A stretch of 64,000 bases of DNA from positions 62,001-126,000 of the forward strand of contig JADJIS010000003.1 in assembly GCA_016706865.1 (NCBI GenBank). The letters are read 5' to 3'. Under the pieces are notes generated by a model. That model saw only the letters and a program-made list of their open reading frames with translations, made no database searches and was not told where the DNA came from. This document shows, piece after piece, positions 54,602-63,014 of the stretch (position 1 is its first letter; every line of letters starts with the position of its first letter). Origin of the DNA: Bacteroidota bacterium (GTDB lineage: Bacteria > Bacteroidota > Bacteroidia > Chitinophagales > BACL12). The position numbers and the translations under genes are program-made.

Positions 54602-55405
54602 TTAATCGGAAAGGTCGAATTTAACAGGTAGTGTAAAATAAACATTTACAGCTGCTCCGTTTTGTCTTCCCGGTGTCCAGTTCGGCATTGTGCTAACTAC
54701 TCTCACGGCTTCTTCATCACAACCTGCACCAATTCCTCTTTGAACTTTCACATCTGAAACCTTACCGTTTTTGTCAACAACAAATTTAAGGTAAACAGTT
54801 CCTTCAATACCATTATCTCTTGCCATACGAGGGTATTCAATATGACTTGCGAGATATTCGTATAATTTTTTAACACCACCCGGATATTCCGGATTTTGTT
54901 CAACAAAACTATAAATGGTTTTATCCTCTACAACTTCTTTTTCTGTTACAACTGTTTCGATGATGATCTCTGCATCTTCATCACCTTCCTGAGTTTCAGT
55001 GGAGATGTCTGCTTTAATTTCATCTACACGAACTACTTCTTCCTCTTCAGCAACTTCCTCATCTTTTTTAACTACCATTTCCACAAACTTAACGGTAGGT
55101 CTTACCGGTGGAGGTGGCGGGGGAGGTGGAGGTGGGGGTGGTGCAGCTTCATCCAATGGTGGTGGTGCTGTTAAAGTTACAATACGGTTAATGGATTCAT
55201 CTTCCTTACTTTTCTTTAAAAAACCAAAATCGATATAACTTGCACTGGTTAGTACTATAGTTGCACCAAAAATGATAGCAGATGCAATTAATGTGTTTTT
55301 TACCGATAATTGGCGCAGAAAAAATGCACCATAGGCTTTATTTCGATTGTCGAACACAATTTCGTCCATCGATTGCCTTAAATATTTTTTGTTATCTTCC
55401 ATCAT
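54602..55405 (-). CDS. tonB: TonB energy transducer
   Basis: 267 residues. N-terminal cytoplasmic part, one membrane helix (about 37-58), a proline-rich spacer with a run of twelve prolines (about 88-100), an acidic stretch and C-terminal TonB_C domain (about 175-267) with EYPGGVKKLYEYLA and GIEGTVYLKFVVDKNGKVSDV. It couples the ExbB-ExbD proton channel to outer-membrane receptors. It follows two exbD genes (64 nt gap). The proline run is encoded by imperfect GGN repeats that could change length by slippage. Confidence 0.93.
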   Translation of the reverse strand: MMEDNKKYLRQSMDEIVFDNRNKAYGAFFLRQLSVKNTLIASAIIFGATIVLTSASYIDFGFLKKSKEDESINRIVTLTAPPPLDEAAPPPPPPPPPPPPVRPTVKFVEMVVKKDEEVAEEEEVVRVDEIKADISTETQEGDEDAEIIIETVVTEKEVVEDKTIYSFVEQNPEYPGGVKKLYEYLASHIEYPRMARDNGIEGTVYLKFVVDKNGKVSDVKVQRGIGAGCDEEAVRVVSTMPNWTPGRQNGAAVNVYFTLPVKFDLSD

Positions 55406-55468
55406 AACGATTCGTTTGTTTGTCTGATGCTTATAGAATTAAATTTCCATAAATTATTCACTCAATTA

Positions 55469-56023
55469 TTATTCCGGAACAACATCTAATCTACCGCCAT
55501 TGGCAATTGCTTCTTTTTCAAGTTCAGCAATATCCTGAATAGCATAAATTTTTGTACTGGTAATATCCATCTCGTCCAGAATATCCACCATGTTCTTATA
55601 AGTGGCGCCATCTGTCATTTTTATGATCACGATCATTTTTTCGGGATCACCGTGTTCTTTACCTACAGATTTTTGTTTTTTATAAATAATATCGCGAACT
55701 CCTTCTGCTGAATAATTGGTGGTTTTCATATCAAAAACCACTTGTCCTTCGTAATACCAGATCTTATCATCCTTATCCAATATTACATTTAAAACCATAG
55801 ATTCCTTAACGTCTGTTTTTACCTGATCATCTTTCTTTGGCATGTTTAACTCCATTGCCACCGGTTTATTTAGGGTAGTGGTTAACATGAAGAAAGATAT
55901 AAGGAGGAAGGCAAGATCCACCATTGGGGTAAAATCCACACGGGTCGACATTTTCTTCGACCTGACCTTACCCTTACCGTGTTTACTATGACTCCCTTTC
56001 TCCGGGGTTTGAATATCTGACAT
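55469..56023 (-). CDS. exbD: ExbD/TolR biopolymer transport protein (copy 2)
   Basis: 184 residues. Basic N terminus, one membrane helix (about 31-50) with the proton-path aspartate in VDFTPMVDLAFLLISFFML, and a periplasmic ExbD domain ending EAIANGGRLDVVPE. It differs from the upstream exbD copy and probably forms a hetero-oligomer with it. Gap to the upstream copy is 14 nt. Confidence 0.92.
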   Translation of the reverse strand: MSDIQTPEKGSHSKHGKGKVRSKKMSTRVDFTPMVDLAFLLISFFMLTTTLNKPVAMELNMPKKDDQVKTDVKESMVLNVILDKDDKIWYYEGQVVFDMKTTNYSAEGVRDIIYKKQKSVGKEHGDPEKMIVIIKMTDGATYKNMVDILDEMDITSTKIYAIQDIAELEKEAIANGGRLDVVPE

Positions 56024-56036
56024 AACCTTTTAGTTT

Positions 56037-56720
56037 TTATTTGGTTACCGGAGCAACAGTTGCACCTGTTACCGGTCCTTCCAAAGTGGTTATTAAATTA
56101 AATGTATGAATGTTCACAGGCTCATTGGTCAATGTTTTAATGATCTCCTGAATTGCCTGAATATTGGCATCCTTATCACCTTTTATTGCAATACGCACTT
56201 CCGGTCGGTCGGCACCTGATTCTTCACGATCCAGTCTGTCGGCCCATCGTCCGGATTGAATCCAGTCGCGGAGTTCATTGTTCGCAGAATCGATAGGTAC
56301 GCCGGGATAATCGCGCAATGCAGCCAATTGATCCGGAGGCATGCTCAATACCTGAGGTAATTGTGCTATCTCGTAACCCATCATTTCCACATTGGCAAAA
56401 TTTGCAATTTGTTGATCAGTAAGGTCATTAAGAGCAGGATATGTTGCCCCATAACGCTCAATAAGGTTTTGAAGTGTTACGATCTTAACCTTTGGATTGT
56501 CCATGGAATAATAAACCTTTCCTTCCTTATCAACTGATATAACCATAAGGTTATCCGGAACCACGGTTTCCGATTCAGAACTCGGCATGTCAATAACAAC
56601 CGGTTGTGAAGGACGGAATTTAGCCGTTAATATGAAGAAAGTCAACAGAAGGAACGACACGTCAGTCATGGCGGTCATATCCACTATCGTACTACTTCTT
56701 TTTACTTTAATTTTTGGCAT
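56037..56720 (-). CDS. exbD: ExbD/TolR biopolymer transport protein (copy 1, long form)
   Basis: 227 residues. One membrane helix (about 15-33) with Asp in VDMTAMTDVSFLLLTFFIL, and a periplasmic domain with an insert of about 50 residues (about 90-145) not found in the second copy; the C-terminal DKDANIQAIQEIIKTLTNEP segment is typical ExbD. Bacteroidota often carry two ExbD proteins behind ExbB. It lies 34 nt after exbB. Confidence 0.92.
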   Translation of the reverse strand: MPKIKVKRSSTIVDMTAMTDVSFLLLTFFILTAKFRPSQPVVIDMPSSESETVVPDNLMVISVDKEGKVYYSMDNPKVKIVTLQNLIERYGATYPALNDLTDQQIANFANVEMMGYEIAQLPQVLSMPPDQLAALRDYPGVPIDSANNELRDWIQSGRWADRLDREESGADRPEVRIAIKGDKDANIQAIQEIIKTLTNEPVNIHTFNLITTLEGPVTGATVAPVTK

Positions 56721-56753
56721 CGTTACGTTTTTTTAAACGTGCACTTAATAGGA

Positions 56754-57560
56754 TTATTTTTCTGAAGCAGCAAATGTTTGAGTGATCGTAAATCCGATCT
56801 CATCAATACCGTAAGTCAGTTTGTCGATCATTCCTGTAAAAATGTTATAGAAAATGATGGCAAAAGCGGAAGTTCCGATACCGATTGCTGTATTTACAAG
56901 GGCTTCAGAGATACCGGCTGACAAAGCGGATGGATCGGGAGTTCCTTCTGCCGCAAGTGCTGCGAAGGCTCTGATCATACCTAATACTGTTCCCAATAAG
57001 GCAATTAACGTTCCTATTGATGCAATAGTTGCAAGAATTGGAAGGTGTTTTTCTAAAGCAGGCATTTCTAATGCGGTTGCTTCTTCAATTTCCTTACTGA
57101 TGTTCAATACTTTTTGCTCAGTGGTAGCTTCTTTATCTGCTTTCATTTCAGCATATTTATGTAAACCTGCGTTCACAACATTTGCTACAGAACCTTTTTG
57201 ACGATCACATTCTTTTAATGCTGCTGTCATATCCTGATTGCTTAAATGAAATTTGATCTTTTGTAAAAATGATTCAATTGATCCATTGCCTTTTGCTTTG
57301 GAGATGGTCATTAATCTTTCGAAAAAGAATACCATTACTGTTAAAAATAAAGCCAATAAAATAGGTACGATAAATCCGCCCTCATGAACTAGGGCTAAAT
57401 AATTACCCGGAATTGGTTTACCATCTGCAGTGAAGTTGGAATCACTTCCGGCTACAAAAATGTAGAATAATATCCCGATAACGAGATTCACACCCATAAC
57501 GATGATTCCAAGACCCGTGATCGTGGTCTTCTTAGTTGGTTTTGCTGCTGTTTGAGCCAT
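56754..57560 (-). CDS. exbB: ExbB/TolQ/MotA-family proton channel protein
   Basis: 268 residues. Membrane helices at about 16-36, 58-80, 164-190 and 205-230; the C-terminal MotA/TolQ/ExbB domain shows LPILATIASIGTLIALLGTVLGMI and ISEALVNTAIGIGTSAFAIIFYN (conserved cores). It heads the minus-strand cluster driving TonB, and a -7 box lies 40 nt before its start. The fourth helix is more than in E. coli ExbB (three), as usual in Bacteroidota. Confidence 0.93.
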   Translation of the reverse strand: MAQTAAKPTKKTTITGLGIIVMGVNLVIGILFYIFVAGSDSNFTADGKPIPGNYLALVHEGGFIVPILLALFLTVMVFFFERLMTISKAKGNGSIESFLQKIKFHLSNQDMTAALKECDRQKGSVANVVNAGLHKYAEMKADKEATTEQKVLNISKEIEEATALEMPALEKHLPILATIASIGTLIALLGTVLGMIRAFAALAAEGTPDPSALSAGISEALVNTAIGIGTSAFAIIFYNIFTGMIDKLTYGIDEIGFTITQTFAASEK

Positions 57561-57600
57561 AAGGTTTAATTTAATTTCCTTTTTAAATGTTTAGAGTTGG

Positions 57601-57608
57601 CAAATATA
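57601..57608 (-). promoter_or_regulatory. Promoter -7 box for the exbB-tonB cluster
   Basis: Minus strand TATATTTG, perfect TAnnTTTG, 40 nt before the exbB start. Confidence 0.55.
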
Positions 57609-58327
57609 GATTAATTTTTAAAAAAGTGTTTTTTTAATTAAGAAATCCACAATTTGCTGTTGTTATTTTTATGTTAACCGTATTCAAATATAATTGTTTA
57701 TAACGGTTGTGCGATGTTAAACCGAAATGTTGAATATATTGGTATAAGGGTAGGGTGGTTTTACACAAAAGTGACATAAAACAAGATTCGAAGGGAGAAG
57801 ATTCGAAGGGAGAAGGGGAAGGCTCTAAGGAAGAAAAAAGGAAGGAAGGGGTGGGTAAAGGGTAAAAAAGGGCTTTTTGCCTAGGAGTGAGGCTCTCGCT
57901 CCCAGCGAGGGTCTCACTAGCGGTAATAATCCCAAATTGAAGATTCGAAAGGTGATGAAGTGAAGATTCGAAGGGAGAAGATTCGAAGGTAGAAGGGGAA
58001 GGTTCTAAGGAGGGAAAAAGGAAGGAAGAGTGGGGAAAGGGTGAAAAAGGGCTTCTCGGGTGGCAGTGAGGCTCTCGCTTCCGGCGAGGGGCTCACTAAT
58101 GGTAAAGTTCCCTCCAGTGGGACTTTCGTTCATAGGAGGATCTAACTAGCGGAATTAAATGAAATAATCAATGAAATATCATTAAGGTAAGATTTAGATG
58201 AATGAAATAATCAATGAAATATCATTAAGGTAAGATTTAGATGATTTATTTCTTTGAAAAGTGGGTTTGGAAGGGCAAAATTTGATTATTAATCCAAATT
58301 TCCGTCTATTTGTGTAAAATCACACAT
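57609..58327. repeat. Long non-coding region with 180-bp and 43-bp tandem repeats
   Basis: No gene is seen. Two imperfect tandem copies of about 180 bp lie at 57783-57962 and 57963 to about 58110; each begins with 15-bp AGATTCGAAGGGAGA units and ends in a hairpin built on GTGAGnCTCTCGCT. A 43-bp unit starting ATGAAATAATC is then repeated exactly twice (58159-58201, 58202-58244). The region separates the exbB promoter from an outer-membrane barrel gene. Confidence 0.85.
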
Positions 58328-58798
58328 ATGAAAAAATTACTACTCATTTTATTTGCAATCGGCAGTTTCTCAGTGGCTTCGGCACAAATTTATGGTAATG
58401 CATTGGGCGTAAGGTTTGGTTATGGGGGAGGAATTTCCTACCAGCATCAATTGAATAAAACCAATCGCGTGGAGGCCGACCTCGGCATGGGGTTAGGTAA
58501 TTCGTATTCCTATTTCAGATTAACAGCGGCCTATCACTGGGTTTTTGATATTGGGACAGGATGGAACTTTTATGTGGGTCCTGCTATAACGGTAGGAAGT
58601 CAATTTTTAAAGAACGATTATTTAGGCAATGGAAAGGAGGGATTGTTTATTATGGGTGGGGGACAATTAGGTGTTGAATATAATTGGCAAAGTTTACCTT
58701 TTCAGATCTCACTTGATGTATTACCCCAATTTGCAATCGTAAATGGATTTGATGACGTAGCCTTTGATCCGGCACTTGGGTTTAGGTGGATTTTTTAG
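58328..58798 (+). CDS. Small outer-membrane beta-barrel protein
   Basis: 156 residues. Signal peptide (MKKLLLILFAIGSFSVASAQ) fixes the ATG at 58328 within a frame open from 58310. The mature part is Gly-rich with alternating hydrophobic strands (GVRFGYGGGISYQHQL, VEADLGMGLG, YFRLTAAYHWVF) and ends in Phe, as in eight-stranded OmpA/OmpX-like barrels. No function can be assigned. It is a single gene followed by heptamer arrays. Confidence 0.8.
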   Translation: MKKLLLILFAIGSFSVASAQIYGNALGVRFGYGGGISYQHQLNKTNRVEADLGMGLGNSYSYFRLTAAYHWVFDIGTGWNFYVGPAITVGSQFLKNDYLGNGKEGLFIMGGGQLGVEYNWQSLPFQISLDVLPQFAIVNGFDDVAFDPALGFRWIF

Positions 58799-59006
58799 AA
58801 ATTGACAATTGATAATTGATAATTGACAATTGGAACAGCCACAAAAAATTGATAATTGACAATTGATAATTGACAATTGGAACAGCCGGGTAAACTAAGC
58901 AATTCGGCTTACGACCGTTTTATTGTCAACCTATTTCAGGACAAGACATTGTTGTCCTAGGTCCTATTTCCTAGGTCTTATGTCATATTTCTAAGTTCAA
59001 TTAATT
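58799..59006. repeat. Intergenic heptamer arrays downstream of the barrel gene
   Basis: Two blocks of four TTGATAA/TTGACAA units (58802-58829 and 58849-58876), each followed by TTGGAACAGCC, form a direct repeat. Six TCCTAGG/TCATATT-type units lie at 58955-58996 and are the reverse-complement type of the ACCTATG array at 45141-45182. No gene is seen. Confidence 0.85.
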
Positions 59007-59561
59007 TTAGTTTTGTCTTCGAATTTTATAGATCTTGATCGCTATGAATAGAACGATCATTAAAACAATTATCCCGCAAAGTGCCCAAACCATATCCAAC
59101 AGGTTTTTTAATTCTACGAGAAAAACTATAGCAACTAAAAATATTGTTGCGAGCTCATTTATCATCCGAAGTTTTTGGGAAGATGGGGTAGATGATGTTG
59201 TTTTTAATTTGTGTAACATTTTCAAACAATAGGTATGATAAAATATTAAACACACAACAAAAAATAATTTGAATTGCATCCAGCCTTGCGCTAAAAATTG
59301 ATTGTTTATACTTAGTAAAATACTTCCTGTAATTAAAACAAGTATCATAGATGGAGTGCCAATGATGTTCATCAGACGCCTTTCCATAATGCTGAATTGA
59401 TTGGTTAAAATACTTTTTTCAGGTTCTGGTTTTTGTGTGGCTTCCACATGATAGATAAATAATCTGACTATATAAAACAACGCGGCAAACCATGTTACAA
59501 TAAATATAATATGTGTGGCGAGAATATAGGGATAAGCAGATACTGCGTCAATTAAAATCAT
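59007..59561 (-). CDS. hemJ: Protoporphyrinogen IX oxidase HemJ
   Basis: 184 residues, four to five membrane helices. N-terminal motif THIIFIVTWFAALFYIVRLF matches the HemJ/UPF0093 family, including the conserved histidine, and NEFTLLR-like LRMINE follows in the C-terminal half. HemJ oxidises protoporphyrinogen IX to protoporphyrin IX in haem synthesis. The start overlaps the stop of the upstream T9SS protein gene by 4 nt (ATGA), an unexpected coupling of haem synthesis and a secreted protein. A TM region near the C terminus (about 140-175) is typical. Confidence 0.88.
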   Translation of the reverse strand: MILIDAVSAYPYILATHIIFIVTWFAALFYIVRLFIYHVEATQKPEPEKSILTNQFSIMERRLMNIIGTPSMILVLITGSILLSINNQFLAQGWMQFKLFFVVCLIFYHTYCLKMLHKLKTTSSTPSSQKLRMINELATIFLVAIVFLVELKNLLDMVWALCGIIVLMIVLFIAIKIYKIRRQN

Positions 59562-61243
59562 TTTACCAAGGTGAAATTACCGGTGAGATCAACTTTTTTA
59601 TTATTTAGTCTAGCGTTTAATACATAAGTATAGGTGCCTAATGGTTGAATTTCCCCTTCAAAAGTGCCATCCCATGATTTATCAATTTTATGGCTATCAA
59701 AAATTAATTGTCCCCACCGATTAAATATCTGTAATTGATATTCATTTATTTCGCCCGAATAATTCGGGCCGAAAATATCATTCACTCCATCTGCATTTGG
59801 AGAGAAAGCATTGGGCATGGAAATATGATCCTCACATCCATTAATTAATTCTATTTCATCACTTGCAGTGCATCCATTTTCATCGGTAACCGTTAGTGTA
59901 TAAATTCCGGGAATACTTGTTGTAAAGTCCTCGGTATTTGCACCATTACTCCACGAATAAATATCAAAACCGGAAACGCCATTCACATTTGTAATTCCGC
60001 AAATGGTAATATCATTTCCAAGATCAATTATTGGATTTTCATATTCGGTAATGGTTATGGTGTCAGAAAAGGAACATCCCCCCGATAATATTTCCACCGA
60101 ATAGATTCCGGGTTCATCAAAAGTATAAGTACTGTTAGTTGAACCATCGAACCACAAATAAGTTGCATCAACAGTGGATACATCAACGGTAACACTTTCA
60201 CCGGTGCAAAATCCCGTTTCAATATATTCGGTTGATCCCGGTTCAACCACATTAACAGTAAATGTTGCGGTATCGAAATAACAATTATATGAAATGTAAC
60301 CGGTTAATTCGTAGGTTCCCGGTCCGGGCCAATCAGTTACCGTAATGGTTTCTGTTTCATCGCCAGTATAAGTAACTCCTGTAGGGATATCCCATTCAAT
60401 ATTTGCACTTGGCAATGTTATTAAAGTGTATTCACTTACACTACCTAAACAAACAGTTGTTGGGCCTTCAATATCTATTGCAACAACATCCACATTGCGA
60501 ATACAAATATTATCAATACTTGCGGTAAGTTTTCGCTGATAGGATCCTCCGGGGAAATTTCCATGTTGAAGAGTATTAAGACCGGTAATAGTTATAGGAA
60601 CATCAAAACAAGAAATATTTCCAACTAATTCGGTAAATGCAGGATCACTAAAAACATCCAATTTTGTGAATTCTGTAGCAATTCGTGAAAACTGCAGGTA
60701 ATAGGTTTCTCCATAGGGTACTTCAAACCTCGGTGATTGGGTAACAACCCCATTGTCGTTGAGCCATATCTCAAATCCAACACTGTCGGGGTCAACATCA
60801 AAATCAGACATCCACATCACCATCATTGCATCAGTATTTTGAAACTCACAGATGGAATAGGTGTCAGAAATTGGATTATCATCGCCTTCGCTCAAGGCAA
60901 AAATAACGGTGCCTGTTCTTCCCATTGCACCACCCTGAGTTGGAGTAAAATCGAATGAAGTGGTCCAAAAATCATCATACATGTCAAATCCCAGGTCGTG
61001 AAAATATCGGGTATCGTTTGCGTCGTTGGTGGCATTAAAATTTAATTTACCGGCAGATATCGTTAATGAACCACTTTGTTCATCGGAAAGGCAGGCTCCT
61101 GTTACGGGGTAGTAGTAATAAAAATATTCGTAGGCAGCATCGTCCGAAAAATCCTCTACAAACAAACAGGGTTGTGCAACTAAAGTGGTTACCGCTTGCA
61201 TACAAAGTGTGGTGATCAGGGTAAGTGCGGGCAGTAGTTTCAT
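59558..61243 (-). CDS. Secreted protein with gliding-motility-type (T9SS type B) C-terminal domain
   Basis: 561 residues with signal peptide (about 1-23). An N-terminal lectin-like beta domain (about 30-245) is followed by two or three Ig/PKD-like domains (about 255-460; VCLGSVSEYTLI, VTVDVSTVDATYLW, TLTVTDENGCTAS) and a C-terminal gliding-motility CTD (about 475-561) with MPNAFSPNADGVNDIFGP and LQIFNRWGQLIFDS. It is a T9SS type B cargo, probably an adhesin. It overlaps hemJ by 4 nt and is divergent from purK, 54 nt away. Confidence 0.9.
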   Translation of the reverse strand: MKLLPALTLITTLCMQAVTTLVAQPCLFVEDFSDDAAYEYFYYYYPVTGACLSDEQSGSLTISAGKLNFNATNDANDTRYFHDLGFDMYDDFWTTSFDFTPTQGGAMGRTGTVIFALSEGDDNPISDTYSICEFQNTDAMMVMWMSDFDVDPDSVGFEIWLNDNGVVTQSPRFEVPYGETYYLQFSRIATEFTKLDVFSDPAFTELVGNISCFDVPITITGLNTLQHGNFPGGSYQRKLTASIDNICIRNVDVVAIDIEGPTTVCLGSVSEYTLITLPSANIEWDIPTGVTYTGDETETITVTDWPGPGTYELTGYISYNCYFDTATFTVNVVEPGSTEYIETGFCTGESVTVDVSTVDATYLWFDGSTNSTYTFDEPGIYSVEILSGGCSFSDTITITEYENPIIDLGNDITICGITNVNGVSGFDIYSWSNGANTEDFTTSIPGIYTLTVTDENGCTASDEIELINGCEDHISMPNAFSPNADGVNDIFGPNYSGEINEYQLQIFNRWGQLIFDSHKIDKSWDGTFEGEIQPLGTYTYVLNARLNNKKVDLTGNFTLVK

Positions 61244-61285
61244 GCCTGTAAAATTATAGATTTTAATTAAAAGAGATATTGTGTT

Positions 61286-61293
61286 TAGTTTTG
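61286..61293 (+). promoter_or_regulatory. Promoter -7 box touching the purK start
   Basis: TAGTTTTG (perfect TAnnTTTG) ends 4 nt before the purK ATG at 61298, predicting a leaderless purK mRNA. Confidence 0.6.
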
Positions 61294-61297
61294 TAGT

Positions 61298-62452
61298 ATG
61301 AATGCTATTTCTTCGGGAGAATTAGAGTTGGGGATATTGGGGGGTGGACAATTAGGGAAAATGCTTATTGAGGCTGCAAGCGACTGGAACATACAGTGTC
61401 ACGTATTGGATCCCGATCCGAAATGCCCTTGTGCATTACTCGCCCCTAATTTTGTTTGCGGAAGTTTTAAAGATTATGAAACGGTTTATCAGTTTGGGAA
61501 GAATCTTCAAAAAATCACCATTGAAATTGAACATGTAAATGTTGAGGCTTTGTTTCAGCTGGAAAAAGAAGGCAAAGAAATATTTCCCAAACCAGAGGTG
61601 TTGAAATTAATTCAGGACAAGGGTAAACAAAAAATGTTTTATGAGGATAATGTTTTGCCGACTGCAAATTTTCAGATCATAGAAAATAAAACCGAACTCA
61701 TAAATTTAATTCGCGAGGAGAAGATCATTTTCCCATTTGTTCAAAAATCTTGTACTGCCGGATATGATGGAAAAGGTGTAATAGTAATTAAAGGACAAAG
61801 TGATATTGATGATCTTTTGGAAGGAGAATGTGTAATTGAAGATGTAATTGATTTTGAAAAGGAACTTGCCGTTATTGTTGCAAGAAATACCAACGGTGAA
61901 ACAAAATGTTTTCCGGTTGTTGAAATGGAATTTCACAAGGAGGCAAATCTTGTAGAATTTTTGTTTGCACCGGCTCATATTGATAATACTACTGCTGAAA
62001 AAGCCTATAAAATTGCGATCGATTGTATTGAAGCATTTAATATGTATGGAATTCTTGCGGTGGAAATGTTTCTGACTAAAGAAGGGGAGATATTAATTAA
62101 TGAGGTGGCGCCACGTGCGCATAACAGCGGACATCACACTATTGAAGCAAATTACACATCGCAATATGAACAATTATTGCGATGCATTTTTAATATTCCA
62201 CTTGGTAGTACAGGAACCCGAAGCAGCTCTGTGATGATAAATATTTTGGGGGATGAAAATTTTAGTGGCGAGGCCAAATATTTGGGTTTAAAAAATTGTT
62301 TGGAAATGGAAGGTGTTTATGTTCATCTTTATGGAAAAAAAATTACTAAACCATTCAGAAAAATGGGACATGTAACAATTATTGGAAGCGATGAAAAAGT
62401 GTTGCGTGAAAAAGCGAATTTTGTAAAAGAAACATTGAAAGTGCAAAGTTGA
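61298..62452 (+). CDS. purK: N5-carboxyaminoimidazole ribonucleotide synthase
   Basis: 384-residue ATP-grasp enzyme that carboxylates AIR with bicarbonate to N5-CAIR in purine synthesis. Features: GILGGGQLGKMLIEAA, VLDPDPKCPCALLAP, QDKGKQKMFYEDN, KSCTAGYDGKGVIVIKG and NEVAPRAHNSGHHTIEA (metal and substrate binding). purE starts 31 nt downstream on the same strand. The predicted promoter box lies immediately at the start codon. Confidence 0.96.
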   Translation: MNAISSGELELGILGGGQLGKMLIEAASDWNIQCHVLDPDPKCPCALLAPNFVCGSFKDYETVYQFGKNLQKITIEIEHVNVEALFQLEKEGKEIFPKPEVLKLIQDKGKQKMFYEDNVLPTANFQIIENKTELINLIREEKIIFPFVQKSCTAGYDGKGVIVIKGQSDIDDLLEGECVIEDVIDFEKELAVIVARNTNGETKCFPVVEMEFHKEANLVEFLFAPAHIDNTTAEKAYKIAIDCIEAFNMYGILAVEMFLTKEGEILINEVAPRAHNSGHHTIEANYTSQYEQLLRCIFNIPLGSTGTRSSSVMINILGDENFSGEAKYLGLKNCLEMEGVYVHLYGKKITKPFRKMGHVTIIGSDEKVLREKANFVKETLKVQS

Positions 62453-62483
62453 ATTAATAATTTCTAGGCTTAATAATTATATT

Positions 62484-63014
62484 ATGAAAAAATCAAAATC
62501 AGCAGTTCCCGTATTAAAAAAACAGCCATTGGTTAGTGTAATTATGGGAAGTGATTCTGATCTGCATATTATGCAGGACGCTGTTGATATTCTGAAAGAA
62601 TTTGGTATCCCGGTGGAAGTTACCATTGTAAGTGCACATAGAACTCCAAAACGAATGGTAGATTTTGCTTCCAAAGCGCATGGTCGTGGTATATTAGTTA
62701 TTATTGCAGGAGCCGGCGGCGCTGCGCATTTACCGGGTATGGTTGCTTCTATTTCTCCCTTACCAGTTATAGGGGTTCCGATAAAATCGAGTAATTCTAT
62801 TGATGGATGGGATTCCATATTATCCATTCTTCAAATGCCCAATGGAGTTCCTGTTGCAACTGTAGCTTTAAATGCAGCAAAAAATGCAGGAATACTTGCT
62901 GCAGAAATATTAGGTTGCAGCGACCTTGACATCCGTAATAAAATATTGGATTATAAAAAGAAATTGCAATTAACTGTAGAAGCGAAAGCTAAAAAAATGG
63001 AGAGATCGAATTAA
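62484..63014 (+). CDS. purE: N5-carboxyaminoimidazole ribonucleotide mutase
   Basis: 176-residue class I PurE converting N5-CAIR to CAIR, the step after PurK. Signature residues: VIMGSDSDLHIM, SAHRTPKRM, GAGGAAHLPGM and NSIDGWDSILSILQMP. N-terminal 10-15 residues (KKSKSAVPVLKKQ) are extra compared with short bacterial forms. Pairing with purK in an operon confirms the two-enzyme pathway. Confidence 0.96.
   Translation: MKKSKSAVPVLKKQPLVSVIMGSDSDLHIMQDAVDILKEFGIPVEVTIVSAHRTPKRMVDFASKAHGRGILVIIAGAGGAAHLPGMVASISPLPVIGVPIKSSNSIDGWDSILSILQMPNGVPVATVALNAAKNAGILAAEILGCSDLDIRNKILDYKKKLQLTVEAKAKKMERSN

Noticed and set aside
57783..58244. Possible CRISPR array
   Set aside because: The units are directly abutting tandem repeats of 180 and 43 bp without regular unique spacers, and no cas gene is present.
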